A stretch of 64,000 bases of DNA from Pseudonocardia sp. N23 (GTDB taxonomy: Bacteria; Actinomycetota; Actinomycetes; Mycobacteriales; Pseudonocardiaceae). The notes beneath the pieces are model-generated. The model was not told where the DNA came from and ran no database searches. It saw only the letters and a list, made by a program, of their open reading frames with translations. Below are positions 16,850 through 25,135 of the stretch, piece after piece. The position numbers were made by a program, and so were the translations under genes. Position 1 is the stretch's first letter; each line of letters starts with the position of its first letter. The DNA lies in the NCBI RefSeq assembly GCF_002583555.1, contig NZ_BEGX01000016.1, forward strand, positions 1-64,000, in the 5' to 3' direction.

Positions 16850-18010
16850 TCAGTACAGGCGTTCCGTCGCCAAGCGGGCGCCCTCGGACAGGGCGCGGAA
16901 CTTCTCCCACACGACCGTCGGGTGCACCTCGGGGTGGAAGGACGCGCGCGAGGAGAAGCCGCAGTCCGCGCCGGCGATGACGTTCTCCTTGCCGACGATC
17001 CCCGCGTACAGCTCGATCGTGTCGGCGATCAGCTCGGGATGCTCGACGTAGTTGCTCGCGTGCCCCAGCAGCCCGGGGATCAGGACCTTGCCGTCGGGCA
17101 GTCGTACGTCGCGCCAGATCTTCCACTCGTGCTGGTGACGCGGGTTGGCGACCTCGAACGAGTAGGCGCCCGCGTTCACCTTCAGCATCAGCGGCGCGAT
17201 GTCGCGGAAGGCCAGGTCGTGGATGCGGGGCCCGTGGTTGAGGCCGTAGCAGGTGTGCAGCCGGATCTTCTCGGCCGGGATTCCGCGCAGGGCGTGGTTG
17301 AGGATCTCGATGTGCTGCTCGGCATCGCGGACCCGCCGCTCGGGTGTGGTCGCGGGGTTCTCCGACAGGTACTCGATGAGCCACGGGTCGTCGACCTGCA
17401 GGACGAACCCGGCGTCGATGATCGCCAGGTACTCCACACGCAGCGCCTCGGCGACGGCCGCGAGGTACTCGCCGTGGGAACCGTAGAACTCGTTGCGCCC
17501 GAACCCGCTCGGGCTGGTCGAGGGCAGGAACGCCTCGGTGACGGCACCCGGTGCGGCGGCCACGGCGGCCCGGAGGTTGTCGATGTCGGTCTGCAGCTGC
17601 GCGTGGCCGTCGTAGGTGACGGGCCCGGTGCAGACCATCGTCGTCATCGGGGAGACCTGGTCCTTGTACTTGCCCAGGTAGTCGGCGTAGTAGCCGGGGA
17701 AGGCGTCGATCTCGACCTGCCACGACGGCGGCATCAGCTTCTCGCCGGTCCCGGTGTCGAAGCCGGTGAGCCGGTCCTTGACGTAGGTCAGGAAGCTGAC
17801 CTTGCTCATCTCGCCGTCGGTGACGACGTCGATGCCGGCGGAGACCTGCTCGCGGACGACCTCGTCGACGGCCGCGGCGACCCGCTTGGTGTAGCCGTCG
17901 ACGTCGTACGGGCGGCCGTGCTCCTTCTCCCGCATCACCTCGAGCAGGTCGTGCGGCCGCGCAAGGCTGCCGACGTGGGTGGTGAGGATCCGATCGTCGC
18001 TGCGCTGCAT
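16850..18010 (-). CDS. MetE-like zinc-dependent methyl/alkyl-transferase family protein
   Basis: A 386-residue protein of the cobalamin-independent methionine synthase C-terminal-domain (UROD/MetE-like) fold. The zinc-thiol site is visible as His252-x-Cys254 (LHTCYGLNHGP) and Cys350 (GADCGFSSR). It is half the length of MetE and lacks the N-terminal domain, as in stand-alone family members that activate other thiols, such as the epoxyalkane:coenzyme M transferases. The substrate here is unknown. The ATG at 18010 is used; upstream residues are Pro/Arg-rich. It diverges from a TetR regulator. Confidence 0.78.
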   Translation of the reverse strand: MQRSDDRILTTHVGSLARPHDLLEVMREKEHGRPYDVDGYTKRVAAAVDEVVREQVSAGIDVVTDGEMSKVSFLTYVKDRLTGFDTGTGEKLMPPSWQVEIDAFPGYYADYLGKYKDQVSPMTTMVCTGPVTYDGHAQLQTDIDNLRAAVAAAPGAVTEAFLPSTSPSGFGRNEFYGSHGEYLAAVAEALRVEYLAIIDAGFVLQVDDPWLIEYLSENPATTPERRVRDAEQHIEILNHALRGIPAEKIRLHTCYGLNHGPRIHDLAFRDIAPLMLKVNAGAYSFEVANPRHQHEWKIWRDVRLPDGKVLIPGLLGHASNYVEHPELIADTIELYAGIVGKENVIAGADCGFSSRASFHPEVHPTVVWEKFRALSEGARLATERLY

Positions 18011-18053
18011 GGTCGGGACGGTAGGAGCCTGCCGACGCCCCGGCCAGGGCATC

Positions 18054-18070
18054 GTTCCCGCGCAGCGAAC
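18054..18070. promoter_or_regulatory. GTTC-N9-GAAC site in MetE-like/TetR divergent promoter
   Basis: GTTCCCGCGCAGCGAAC has the same 17-bp geometry as the sites before the aryl-kinase, hydratase and catechol dioxygenase operons. It lies in the 83-bp gap between the MetE-like gene and the tetR gene. Confidence 0.4.
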
Positions 18071-18093
18071 ACCGCCCGCGTTAGGCTCGCGAC

Positions 18094-18708
18094 GTGCCCC
18101 GTCCCAGCCGCTGGTCGGAGATCCTCGTCGCCGCGGGTGAGGAGTTCCGCGAGCGTGGCTACGAGACCGCGACGCTGGAGAGCATCGGCGCCCGCGTCGG
18201 CATCCTCAAGGGCAGCATCTACAACTACGTCGCCAGCAAGGAGGAGCTGTTGCTGGCGGTCGTCGAACAGCCGGCCGAGCAGCTGCTCGCGGAGCTGGAC
18301 CGGCTCACCCGGGACACAGGCGCCAGCGCGGCGGTCCGGTTGCGGGAGCTGGTCCGCACCCAGGTGCGCATCTTCAGCGACTGCTACCCGGCGGCGTTCG
18401 TGTACCTGCAGCACATCGGCCGGATGGGTGGCGAGCGGTTCGACGAGTTCCGCACGATGGACGCCCGCTACATGGCCGCGGTCGAGGCGCTGGTCGCCGA
18501 GGGGGCGCGGACGGGGGAGTTCTCGCTGGCGGGCGACGCGCGGACGACGGCGCGCGCGATCGTCGGCATGCTGGACTGGATGCAGCACTGGTTCACCCCG
18601 CGGGGTGAGCAGGCCGACCGGGAGCTGGCCGACCAGCTGTTCGCGATGGCGCTGGGCGGCCTCGCGGCAGGCGGCGGGATGCACGCCCTGGCCCGCGACG
18701 TGCGGTGA
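18094..18708 (+). CDS. TetR family transcriptional regulator
   Basis: A 204-residue regulator with an N-terminal TetR DNA-binding domain (ILVAAGEEFRERGYETATLESIG, then LKGSIYNYVASKEELLLAV) over residues 8-55, and an all-helical C-terminal ligand domain of the KstR2/FadR-like size class. The GTG start is at 18094. It is a candidate reader of the CAAACG-AG-CGTTTG site at 21577 and of its own divergent promoter with the MetE-like gene. The ligand is likely hydrophobic or a CoA ester (inference). Confidence 0.88.
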   Translation: MPRPSRWSEILVAAGEEFRERGYETATLESIGARVGILKGSIYNYVASKEELLLAVVEQPAEQLLAELDRLTRDTGASAAVRLRELVRTQVRIFSDCYPAAFVYLQHIGRMGGERFDEFRTMDARYMAAVEALVAEGARTGEFSLAGDARTTARAIVGMLDWMQHWFTPRGEQADRELADQLFAMALGGLAAGGGMHALARDVR

Positions 18709-18715
18709 CAGGATC

Positions 18716-18755
18716 GTGAGCGGGAATGGTCGCTCCAGCGACTATCGCCACTCAC
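18716..18755. repeat. 40-bp imperfect palindrome (family copy 2)
   Basis: The element starts GTGAGCGGGAATGGTCGCT and ends GCCACTCAC, with a few arm mismatches. It lies between the converging tetR and P450 genes and overlaps the P450 3' end: the last P450 residues (Cys-Glu-Trp-Arg) and its TAG stop are read from the palindrome. Confidence 0.85.
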
Positions 18756-19944
18756 AGGGCAGGTGCACGAGCCCCCGCGACAGCAGCACCGGGTGCCAGC
18801 GAAGCGGTGTGTCGGTCACGGTGAGGCCGGGAAGCCGCCGCGCCGCCGCCGGGATCGCGACGGACCCCTCCAGCCGGGCGAGCGGCGCGCCCAGGCAGTA
18901 GTGCAGACCGACGCCGAACCCGAGCTGGCGTCCGGTCGGGCGGCCGGGGTCGAAGCGGTCGGGGTCGTCGAACACCGCGGGGTCGCGGTTGGCCGCCGAC
19001 GGACACAGGAACACTCGGTCGCCGCGGCGCAGGGTCCGTCCCCGGATCTCGACGTCGGTGGCCATCAGCCGGGCGATCGTCTTGGCGGGCCCGTCGTAGC
19101 GCAGGACCTCCTCGACCAGCCCGGTGGCGTCGGCGCTCACCGACGGGTGGCGCAGCAGCGCGAGCAGGCCGTTGCCGATGAGGTTGGTGGTCGTCTCGTG
19201 GCCCGCGAACAGCAGCAGCACCCCGGTGGAGACGACCTCGTCGTGGGACAGGGTGTCACCGGCGTCGCGGGCCTGGATGAGGGCCGTGATCAGGTCGTCG
19301 GCGGGTTCGCGCTCGTGGTGGGCGACGAGCCCGGTGAGGTAGCCGGTGAGCTCGGCCATGCCGGCGGCGCCGGCCGCGTGCCGCTGCGGGTCACCCATGC
19401 CGCCGAAGACGAGCCCGGCGATGGCGTCGGACCAGTCCTTGAAGACGTCACGGTCCGCGCGCGGCACCCCGAGCAGCTCGGCGACGACCGACGCGGTCAG
19501 CGGGTACGCGAAGTCCCGGACGAGGTCGGCCTGTCCGCGCGGGGCGATCGCCGAGAGCAGCTCGTCGACCAGCTCGACGACCCGCGGCCGCACCCGCTCC
19601 ACCGCACGCGGGGTGAACGCGCGGGACAGCAGCTTGCGCAGCCGGGTGTGGTCGGGCGGGTCCTTGAACACCATCCAGTCCTCGAGCACCCCGAACGCGG
19701 CGCGGACGGCAGGGTCGGTGTCCTCGCCCTCGAGGCGGGCGCGACGGTAGGGGGCGATGCGGTCGGAGGAGAACCGGGGGTCGCGCAGGGCGGCGTCGAC
19801 GTCGTCGTAGCGGGTGACGAACCAGGAACGGTAGCGCTCGCTCCAGTGCACGGGATCGTGCTCGCGCAGCTCGGCCAGCAACGGGTAGGGGTCGGCGACG
19901 GCCTCGGGGCCGAGGATGTCGGCGTCCGGGGGCGCGCTCGTCAC
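18742..19944 (-). CDS. Cytochrome P450
   Basis: A 400-residue soluble bacterial P450. The I-helix motif AGHETT is at 247-252, the ExxR pair is Glu279/Arg282 (EEVLR) and the heme-thiolate Cys350 lies in GFGVGLHYCLG. All canonical catalytic residues are present, so it should be an oxygen-activating monooxygenase needing an external ferredoxin and reductase, neither of which is adjacent. The GTG start at 19944 overlaps the thiolase stop. It is the last gene of the DUF35-thiolase-P450 operon, which suggests a substrate on the way to a CoA ester. Confidence 0.92.
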   Translation of the reverse strand: MTSAPPDADILGPEAVADPYPLLAELREHDPVHWSERYRSWFVTRYDDVDAALRDPRFSSDRIAPYRRARLEGEDTDPAVRAAFGVLEDWMVFKDPPDHTRLRKLLSRAFTPRAVERVRPRVVELVDELLSAIAPRGQADLVRDFAYPLTASVVAELLGVPRADRDVFKDWSDAIAGLVFGGMGDPQRHAAGAAGMAELTGYLTGLVAHHEREPADDLITALIQARDAGDTLSHDEVVSTGVLLLFAGHETTTNLIGNGLLALLRHPSVSADATGLVEEVLRYDGPAKTIARLMATDVEIRGRTLRRGDRVFLCPSAANRDPAVFDDPDRFDPGRPTGRQLGFGVGLHYCLGAPLARLEGSVAIPAAARRLPGLTVTDTPLRWHPVLLSRGLVHLPCEWR

Positions 19945-21068
19945 GGCGCCTCCAGCACGGCGACGACGCAGGCGTTCCCGTCGAGGGCGCTGACCCCGCC
20001 ACCCATGGTCTCGACGAGCCCGATCCGCGCGCCGTCGACCTGCCGGCCGCCGGCGTCGCCGCGCAGCTGCCGGACGATCTCGGCGACCTGGGCGAGCCCC
20101 GTCGCGCCCAGCGGGTGCCCGCGGGAGAGCAGCCCGCCCGACGGGTTGACCGGGTGCGTGCCGCCGAGGGTGGTCACCCCGGTCCCGGCGGCCTTGCCGC
20201 CCTCGCCCGGCGCGGCGAGCCCGAGCGCCTCGGTGGTGACGATCTCGCCGATGGTGAAGGCGTCGTGGACCTCGGCGACGTCGACGTCGGTCGCGGCGTG
20301 CAGTCCCGCGGCGGCGTAGGCGTCGGCGGCGGTGTCACGGACGACGTCGTGACCCCAGACGTGGGGGGAGCGGCGTCCCCACGGTGCCCCCGAGCGCAGG
20401 GCGATCCCGCGGACGCCGACCTCCCGGACCCCGCCGGACGACGCGGCGACGACCGCGGCGGCGGCACCGTCGGAGGTCGGGCAGCACTGCAACAGGGTCA
20501 GCGGGTCGGCGATCATGCGCGAGGCCAGCACCTCCTCGACGGTGTAGCGGCCGGCGTACTGGGCCTGCGGGTTGTGCAGGGCGTGCGCGTGGTTCTTGAC
20601 CGCGACGGCCGCGAGCTGCTCACGTGTGACGGCGCCGTCGTGCAGGTAGCGCGTCGCGGCCATGGCGTAGAGGGCCGGCAGGGCGAGGCCGGTGGCGCCC
20701 TCGGGGTCGGTGCGCTCGGGGGTGATCGCGCCGTCGAACGCCGCGCTCATCTGTTCGATGCCGAGGGCGAGGACGCGGCCGTAGCGGCCGGTGCGCACGG
20801 CCTCGCACGCCTCGGCGAACGCCGTGGTGCCGCTGGCGCAGGCGTTCTCGACGGTGACCACGGGGATGCCGGTGATGCCCATCGCGCGCAGGACCCGTTG
20901 GGCGACACCGGCGGGCGCGAACACGGTGCCGACCCAGACTGCGTCGACCGGTCCGCCGCCGGCGTCGGCGAGGGCGTCGGACACCGCGTCCCAGGCCAGC
21001 GAGACGAGGTCGGTGCCGGGGCGGCGGCCGAAGTGCGAGGTGCCCACCCCGTGAACTGCCGGGTTCAC
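19941..21068 (-). CDS. Thiolase-fold acyltransferase (SCP-x/lipid-transfer type) with active-site Cys
   Basis: A 375-residue thiolase-superfamily protein of the SCP-2/lipid-transfer type. The nucleophile Cys77 lies in VENACASGTTA. The EVHDAFT segment and a C-terminal GGLLSRGHPLGATG with the catalytic His are also present. It probably cleaves or condenses beta-ketoacyl-CoA. The GTG start at 21068 overlaps the DUF35 stop by GTGA; DUF35 partners of such thiolases form heteromeric complexes. Compare the second thiolase/DUF35 pair at 56791-58334, which lacks the Cys. Confidence 0.86.
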   Translation of the reverse strand: MNPAVHGVGTSHFGRRPGTDLVSLAWDAVSDALADAGGGPVDAVWVGTVFAPAGVAQRVLRAMGITGIPVVTVENACASGTTAFAEACEAVRTGRYGRVLALGIEQMSAAFDGAITPERTDPEGATGLALPALYAMAATRYLHDGAVTREQLAAVAVKNHAHALHNPQAQYAGRYTVEEVLASRMIADPLTLLQCCPTSDGAAAAVVAASSGGVREVGVRGIALRSGAPWGRRSPHVWGHDVVRDTAADAYAAAGLHAATDVDVAEVHDAFTIGEIVTTEALGLAAPGEGGKAAGTGVTTLGGTHPVNPSGGLLSRGHPLGATGLAQVAEIVRQLRGDAGGRQVDGARIGLVETMGGGVSALDGNACVVAVLEAP

Positions 21069-21427
21069 GGTGCCACCTCGACCTGGGGGTCGCCGCCGGG
21101 TGCGTCGGCGCGCAGCCGGACCCGGGTGCCGACGGCCGGGGCCGCGCCGCCGGGGACGTGGGCGAGGACGCGGGGGCCGTCGTCGAGGTCGACGTAGGCC
21201 AGCGCGTACGGGGGAGTGCGCCCGGCGACGGGGATGCGCACCACCGTCGCGCTCCAGACGACGCCTCCGGGGCCGAACTCGGCCGGGGCGATGGGGCCGC
21301 CGCAGGCCGGGCAGGCGGGCCAGGCGTAGGCGACGGGTTCGGCGCACGCCTGGCAGCGCACGCCCGCGACGACCCCCGACCCGCCGGGGCCGGAGGCGAT
21401 GCGGGGACGTGGATCGGCGACGGTCAC
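21065..21427 (-). CDS. DUF35 OB-fold/zinc-ribbon protein
   Basis: A 120-residue acyl-CoA-associated DUF35 protein. The N-terminal zinc ribbon has four Cys (VRCQAC and ACPACG); it is followed by an OB-fold with the typical WSATVVRIPVAG and ALAYVDLDDGPRVLAHV strands. It is a partner subunit for the thiolase encoded immediately downstream with a 4-bp overlap. The start is a GTG at 21427. It is the first gene of the three-gene operon ending with the P450. Confidence 0.86.
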   Translation of the reverse strand: MTVADPRPRIASGPGGSGVVAGVRCQACAEPVAYAWPACPACGGPIAPAEFGPGGVVWSATVVRIPVAGRTPPYALAYVDLDDGPRVLAHVPGGAAPAVGTRVRLRADAPGGDPQVEVAP

Positions 21428-21576
21428 CGCATCATGTAACCAAACCTCGGGTCGGCTATCAACGGGTGCAACGGAGTTGTCGTCCAGGTGTCACGCCGAG
21501 GCGAACCGGCACGCAGTGCCTGGAAGACTTGACACCCGCCGATGCGACGAGACACAGTGACCTGGAGCACCTTGAG

Positions 21577-21590
21577 CAAACGAGCGTTTG
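21577..21590. promoter_or_regulatory. TetR-type operator CAAACG-AG-CGTTTG
   Basis: A 6-bp-arm inverted repeat with a 2-bp centre lies in the 236-bp gap between the DUF35 operon and the divergent LLM operon. It resembles operators of TetR-family regulators of CoA-ester metabolism such as PsrA (AAAC-Nx-GTTT). It is AT-rich against the local background. The TetR encoded at 18094 is the nearest candidate. Confidence 0.5.
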
Positions 21591-21663
21591 TCCATTGCCG
21601 TGTCCCGGTGCAGTCGACGGGGCCGCGGCCGGACGACCGGAGCCGTCGAGAGGACCCCGACCG

Positions 21664-22773
21664 ATGAAGTTCGGCTTCTTCACCATGCCCGAGCACCCGC
21701 CGCGCGAGAACTGGACGCTGTCCTACGACCGCGACATCGCGAACATCGTGGATGCCGAGCGGCTGGGCTTCCACGAGTTCTGGGTGGGTGAGCACCACAC
21801 CGGCGGCTACGAGAACGTGCCCGTGCCGGAGTACATGATCGCCAAGGCCTCGGCCGTGACCCACCGGATCCGGCTGGGCACCGGTGTGATCAACCTGCCC
21901 TACCAGGACCCGTTCATGGTCGCCGAACGGATGGCGTTCCTCGACCACCTCACGCACGGACGCCTGGAGTACGGCTTCGGCGGCGGCGGTCTGCCCACGG
22001 ACAAGGAGCTGTTCGGCCTCGAGCCCTCGGAGGCGGCGCCCCGGACCAACGAGGCGCTGGAGATCATCTGGCAGCTGCTGACGTCGGACGAGCCGGTCAG
22101 CTACGAGGGCCAGTACTGGAAGTACGAGAACCGCCAGCTGCAGGTCGGCCCGTACCAGGACGTTCCGCCCTTCGCGATCGCCGGCCTGACCGGCACGCAC
22201 AACTACGCGAAGTGCGGGGAGCGGGGCTGGAAGCCGCTGTCGGTGCACTTCGCGCCGATCGACAACGGCACCTACGACCTCGCCCCCGACCTCAAGGCGA
22301 TGGGCAAGGCCATGCTCGACGCCGGTGGGTCGGCCGGCATCGACCCCGCCGTCACGCGTGAGAACTGGCGCATCGTGCGCGAGGTCTACGTCACCGACGA
22401 CAAGAACCAGGCGCTCAACGACATCCGCGAGGGTGTGAAGCTGTCCTACGACTACCTGCTCGGCCTGGGCCTCGGCGCGCTGATGAAGATCGGCGACGGC
22501 ATGGAGGACTCCGACCTGTCGTTCGAGTGGATGGCCGACAACATCCCGTGGATCATCGGCAGCCCCGAGGAGTGCACCCGTCAGCTCAAGGAGCTGGAGG
22601 AGGAGACCGGCGGCTTCGGCACGCTGCTGATCAACGTCCGCGACTGGGTGACCACGGACAAGTGGAACCGGTCGAACGAGATGTTCGCCCGCTACGTCAT
22701 GCCGCACTTCACCAAGCGTGAGCGGCTCGACCGGCGCCAGAAGCTGGCCAACCGCGCGCTCGGGATCGACTGA
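21664..22773 (+). CDS. LLM-class flavin-dependent oxidoreductase
   Basis: A 369-residue luciferase-like monooxygenase. It begins MKFGFFTMPEHPP, carries the family GEHHTGGYENVPVPEY segment and RIRLGTGVINLPYQDPFMVAE, and has a C-terminal helical extension. It resembles the alkanal/limonene-monooxygenase branch, which uses reduced flavin. The ATG at 21664 starts a four-gene operon (LLM, SDR, ligase, PaaK-like ligase), so it may hydroxylate or Baeyer-Villiger-oxidise a ketone or terpenoid that is then oxidised and CoA-activated. The substrate cannot be read from the sequence. Confidence 0.87.
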   Translation: MKFGFFTMPEHPPRENWTLSYDRDIANIVDAERLGFHEFWVGEHHTGGYENVPVPEYMIAKASAVTHRIRLGTGVINLPYQDPFMVAERMAFLDHLTHGRLEYGFGGGGLPTDKELFGLEPSEAAPRTNEALEIIWQLLTSDEPVSYEGQYWKYENRQLQVGPYQDVPPFAIAGLTGTHNYAKCGERGWKPLSVHFAPIDNGTYDLAPDLKAMGKAMLDAGGSAGIDPAVTRENWRIVREVYVTDDKNQALNDIREGVKLSYDYLLGLGLGALMKIGDGMEDSDLSFEWMADNIPWIIGSPEECTRQLKELEEETGGFGTLLINVRDWVTTDKWNRSNEMFARYVMPHFTKRERLDRRQKLANRALGID

Positions 22774-23606
22774 TGGAGGCGGGACTGTCCTCTCCGGTCC
22801 CGGAGCTCGAGGGCAGGACCGTCGTCGTGACGGGCGGGGGCAGCGGCATCGGCAAGGGGATCGCCGCCGCCCTGCTCGAGAAGGGCGCCAACGTGGTCGT
22901 TCTCGAGATCGAGCCGGCCAACATCAAGTCGGCGACGGAGGAACTCGGCGGCGGGGACCGGATCGCGTGGTTCGAGGGCTCGGTGTCCGTGGCGGCCGAT
23001 GTGGCGGCGGCGTTCGCCACGGCCGCGGAGCGGTTCGGCACGGTCGAGCACCTGGTGAACAACGCCGGGACGGCATCGCTGTCGCTGGTCGAGCACACCA
23101 GTGAGGAGGACTGGGACCTCATCGTCGACACCCTGCTCAAGGGCACGTTCCTGTGCACGCGGGCCTTCGCCCGGCAGCTGCCCGACGACGGGGAGCCCCG
23201 GTCGATCGTCAACATCTCCTCGCTCAACGCCATCGCGGCGACCGACGGGCTGGGCCACTACTGCGCGGCCAAGGCCGGCGTCATGCAGTTCACCCAGACC
23301 TGCGCGGGCGAGCTGGGCAGGCGTGGCGTCCGGGTCAACGCGATCGGTCCGGGCACAGTCGACACCCCGCTCGGTGCGGGGTTCACCGTCGGGCAGATCG
23401 GCCAGGAGTTCCTGGACCGGACACTGGTGGAGAAGCGCCACCAGGACCCGTCGGACATCGCCGACGTCGCGTTGTTCCTGATGTCGCGCGCGGCGCAGCG
23501 GATCACCGGCCACTTCATCCCCGTCGACGGCGGGCAGCACGTCCGCGGGCTGCACTCGTACTGGGACGTCGCGCTCGAACAGGGCCTGGTCGAGAGGCCG
23601 ACCTGA
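22773..23606 (+). CDS. SDR family oxidoreductase
   Basis: A 277-residue classical SDR. The cofactor motif GGGSGIGKG lies near residues 21-29, NNAG is present, the catalytic Ser is in ISSLNA and the Tyr/Lys pair in YCAAK is intact. It starts at an ATG whose A is the last base of the previous stop codon (TGATG). It is likely an NAD(P)-dependent alcohol or 3-hydroxyacyl dehydrogenase acting on the product of the preceding LLM enzyme. Confidence 0.88.
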   Translation: MEAGLSSPVPELEGRTVVVTGGGSGIGKGIAAALLEKGANVVVLEIEPANIKSATEELGGGDRIAWFEGSVSVAADVAAAFATAAERFGTVEHLVNNAGTASLSLVEHTSEEDWDLIVDTLLKGTFLCTRAFARQLPDDGEPRSIVNISSLNAIAATDGLGHYCAAKAGVMQFTQTCAGELGRRGVRVNAIGPGTVDTPLGAGFTVGQIGQEFLDRTLVEKRHQDPSDIADVALFLMSRAAQRITGHFIPVDGGQHVRGLHSYWDVALEQGLVERPT

Positions 23607-23609
23607 GCG

Positions 23610-25127
23610 GTGCGCACGACCCTGGGTGAGGAGCTGGAGGCGGCGCTGCGGCGCCACCCGGACCGGATCGCGATCGAGCACGCCGGCCGGCGGTGGACGT
23701 TCAAGGACGTCGACCGCCGGTCGGCGGCCGTCGCCACGCAGCTCGCCGACCACGGCGTTGTGGCGGGCGGCGTCGTCGCGCTGCATCTGCGCAACTGCGC
23801 CGAGTTCGTCGTCGCCGATGTCGCGGTCGCCCGGCTCGGCGCGGTGAAGGTGCCGGTCAACCCGCTGCTGCCCCCGGCAACGGTGGCGCACGTGCTGCGG
23901 GCCTCGGGTGCGTGTCTGCTGGTACGCGGGACGAGCCTGCCGCCGGTGGCCGGCGTCCCGACGCTGGTGGTCGACGACGGCGGTGGCGCTCCCGCGGCGC
24001 CGGACGAGACGCTGACCGGGGAGTTCTCATCGGTGCCGGTACCCGTGCCGCGGATCGGGCCCACCGACCGGGCCGCGATCTACTTCACCGGTGGCACGAC
24101 CGGGCTGCCCAAGGGCGTCGTGCACTCCCAGGCCTCGACGGTCGCGCTGCACCAGGCACAGCTGCTCGAGGCCGAGATCACCGCCGACGACCGGCTGCTG
24201 CTCGCCACCCCGCTCGCCCACGCCGCCGGGCTGTTCGCCCAGAGTGCGCTGATCCGCGGCGCGACGTCGGTGATCGAGGCGGGCTTCGATGCCGCACGGG
24301 TCCTGGACCTGCTGCGCGACAACGCGATCACCTGGATGTTCCTGGTGCCGACGATGATCTACCGGCTGCTCGACGCCGCGGGCGGCGCCGCGGCGCACCG
24401 GTTGCGGACCGTCGTCTACGGTGCCGCGCCGATCGCCCCGAACCGGCTCTCGGCCGCGCTGGAGCTGTTCGGCCCGGTGTTCGTGCAGCTCTACGGCCAG
24501 ACGGAGTGCCCGAACTGGGGGACCCGGCTGGCCAAGTCCGACCACGACCCCGCCCGCCCCGGCCTGCTCGGCTCGGCCGGGCGCGCCTCGATCGCGGCGG
24601 ACGTGCAGGTCGTCGCCGCCTCCGGGGAGGCGTTACCCGCGGGTGCGACCGGCGAGATCTGCCTGCGTTCGCCGTACACGCTCGACTGCTACCTCGACGA
24701 TCCCACCGCCACCGCCGCGAAGTTCCTGCCCGGTGGGTGGATCCGCACCGGTGACGTCGGCTTCCTCGACGACGACGGGTACCTGCACCTGCGGGACCGG
24801 ACGTCGGACATGGTGATCAGTGGTGGCATGAACGTCTACTGCCGCGAGGTCGAGGACGCGCTGGCCCGGCACCCCGCGGTCGCCCGCGTCGCCGTCATCG
24901 GTGTGCCGCACGACGACTGGGGGGAGGCCGTGCACGCCGTCGTCGTCCCCGGTCCCGGATTCGCCGCCGCCGAACTGCTGGACTGGGCACGCGGCGAGCT
25001 CGCCGGGTACGCCCGGCCCAAGACCGTCGAGATCGTCGACGACCTGCCCGAGACCCCGTTCGGAAAGATCGACAAGAAGGTCCTGCGCGCCCTGCACTGG
25101 GCGGGCCGGGACCGCGCGATCGGATAG
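23610..25127 (+). CDS. Acyl-CoA ligase (AMP-forming)
   Basis: A 505-residue ANL-family adenylating enzyme. The P-loop-like motif is YFTGGTTGLPKG, the A5 motif YGQTECPNW, the hinge/A8 region TGDVGFLDDDGYLHLRDR, and the A10 catalytic Lys lies in FGKIDKKVLRA. It activates a carboxylic acid to its CoA thioester. The GTG start is at 23610, 3 bp after the SDR. It is followed directly by a second, unrelated-subfamily ligase (PaaK-like), an unusual doubling within one operon. Confidence 0.88.
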   Translation: MRTTLGEELEAALRRHPDRIAIEHAGRRWTFKDVDRRSAAVATQLADHGVVAGGVVALHLRNCAEFVVADVAVARLGAVKVPVNPLLPPATVAHVLRASGACLLVRGTSLPPVAGVPTLVVDDGGGAPAAPDETLTGEFSSVPVPVPRIGPTDRAAIYFTGGTTGLPKGVVHSQASTVALHQAQLLEAEITADDRLLLATPLAHAAGLFAQSALIRGATSVIEAGFDAARVLDLLRDNAITWMFLVPTMIYRLLDAAGGAAAHRLRTVVYGAAPIAPNRLSAALELFGPVFVQLYGQTECPNWGTRLAKSDHDPARPGLLGSAGRASIAADVQVVAASGEALPAGATGEICLRSPYTLDCYLDDPTATAAKFLPGGWIRTGDVGFLDDDGYLHLRDRTSDMVISGGMNVYCREVEDALARHPAVARVAVIGVPHDDWGEAVHAVVVPGPGFAAAELLDWARGELAGYARPKTVEIVDDLPETPFGKIDKKVLRALHWAGRDRAIG

Positions 25128-25135
25128 GAGCCCCC

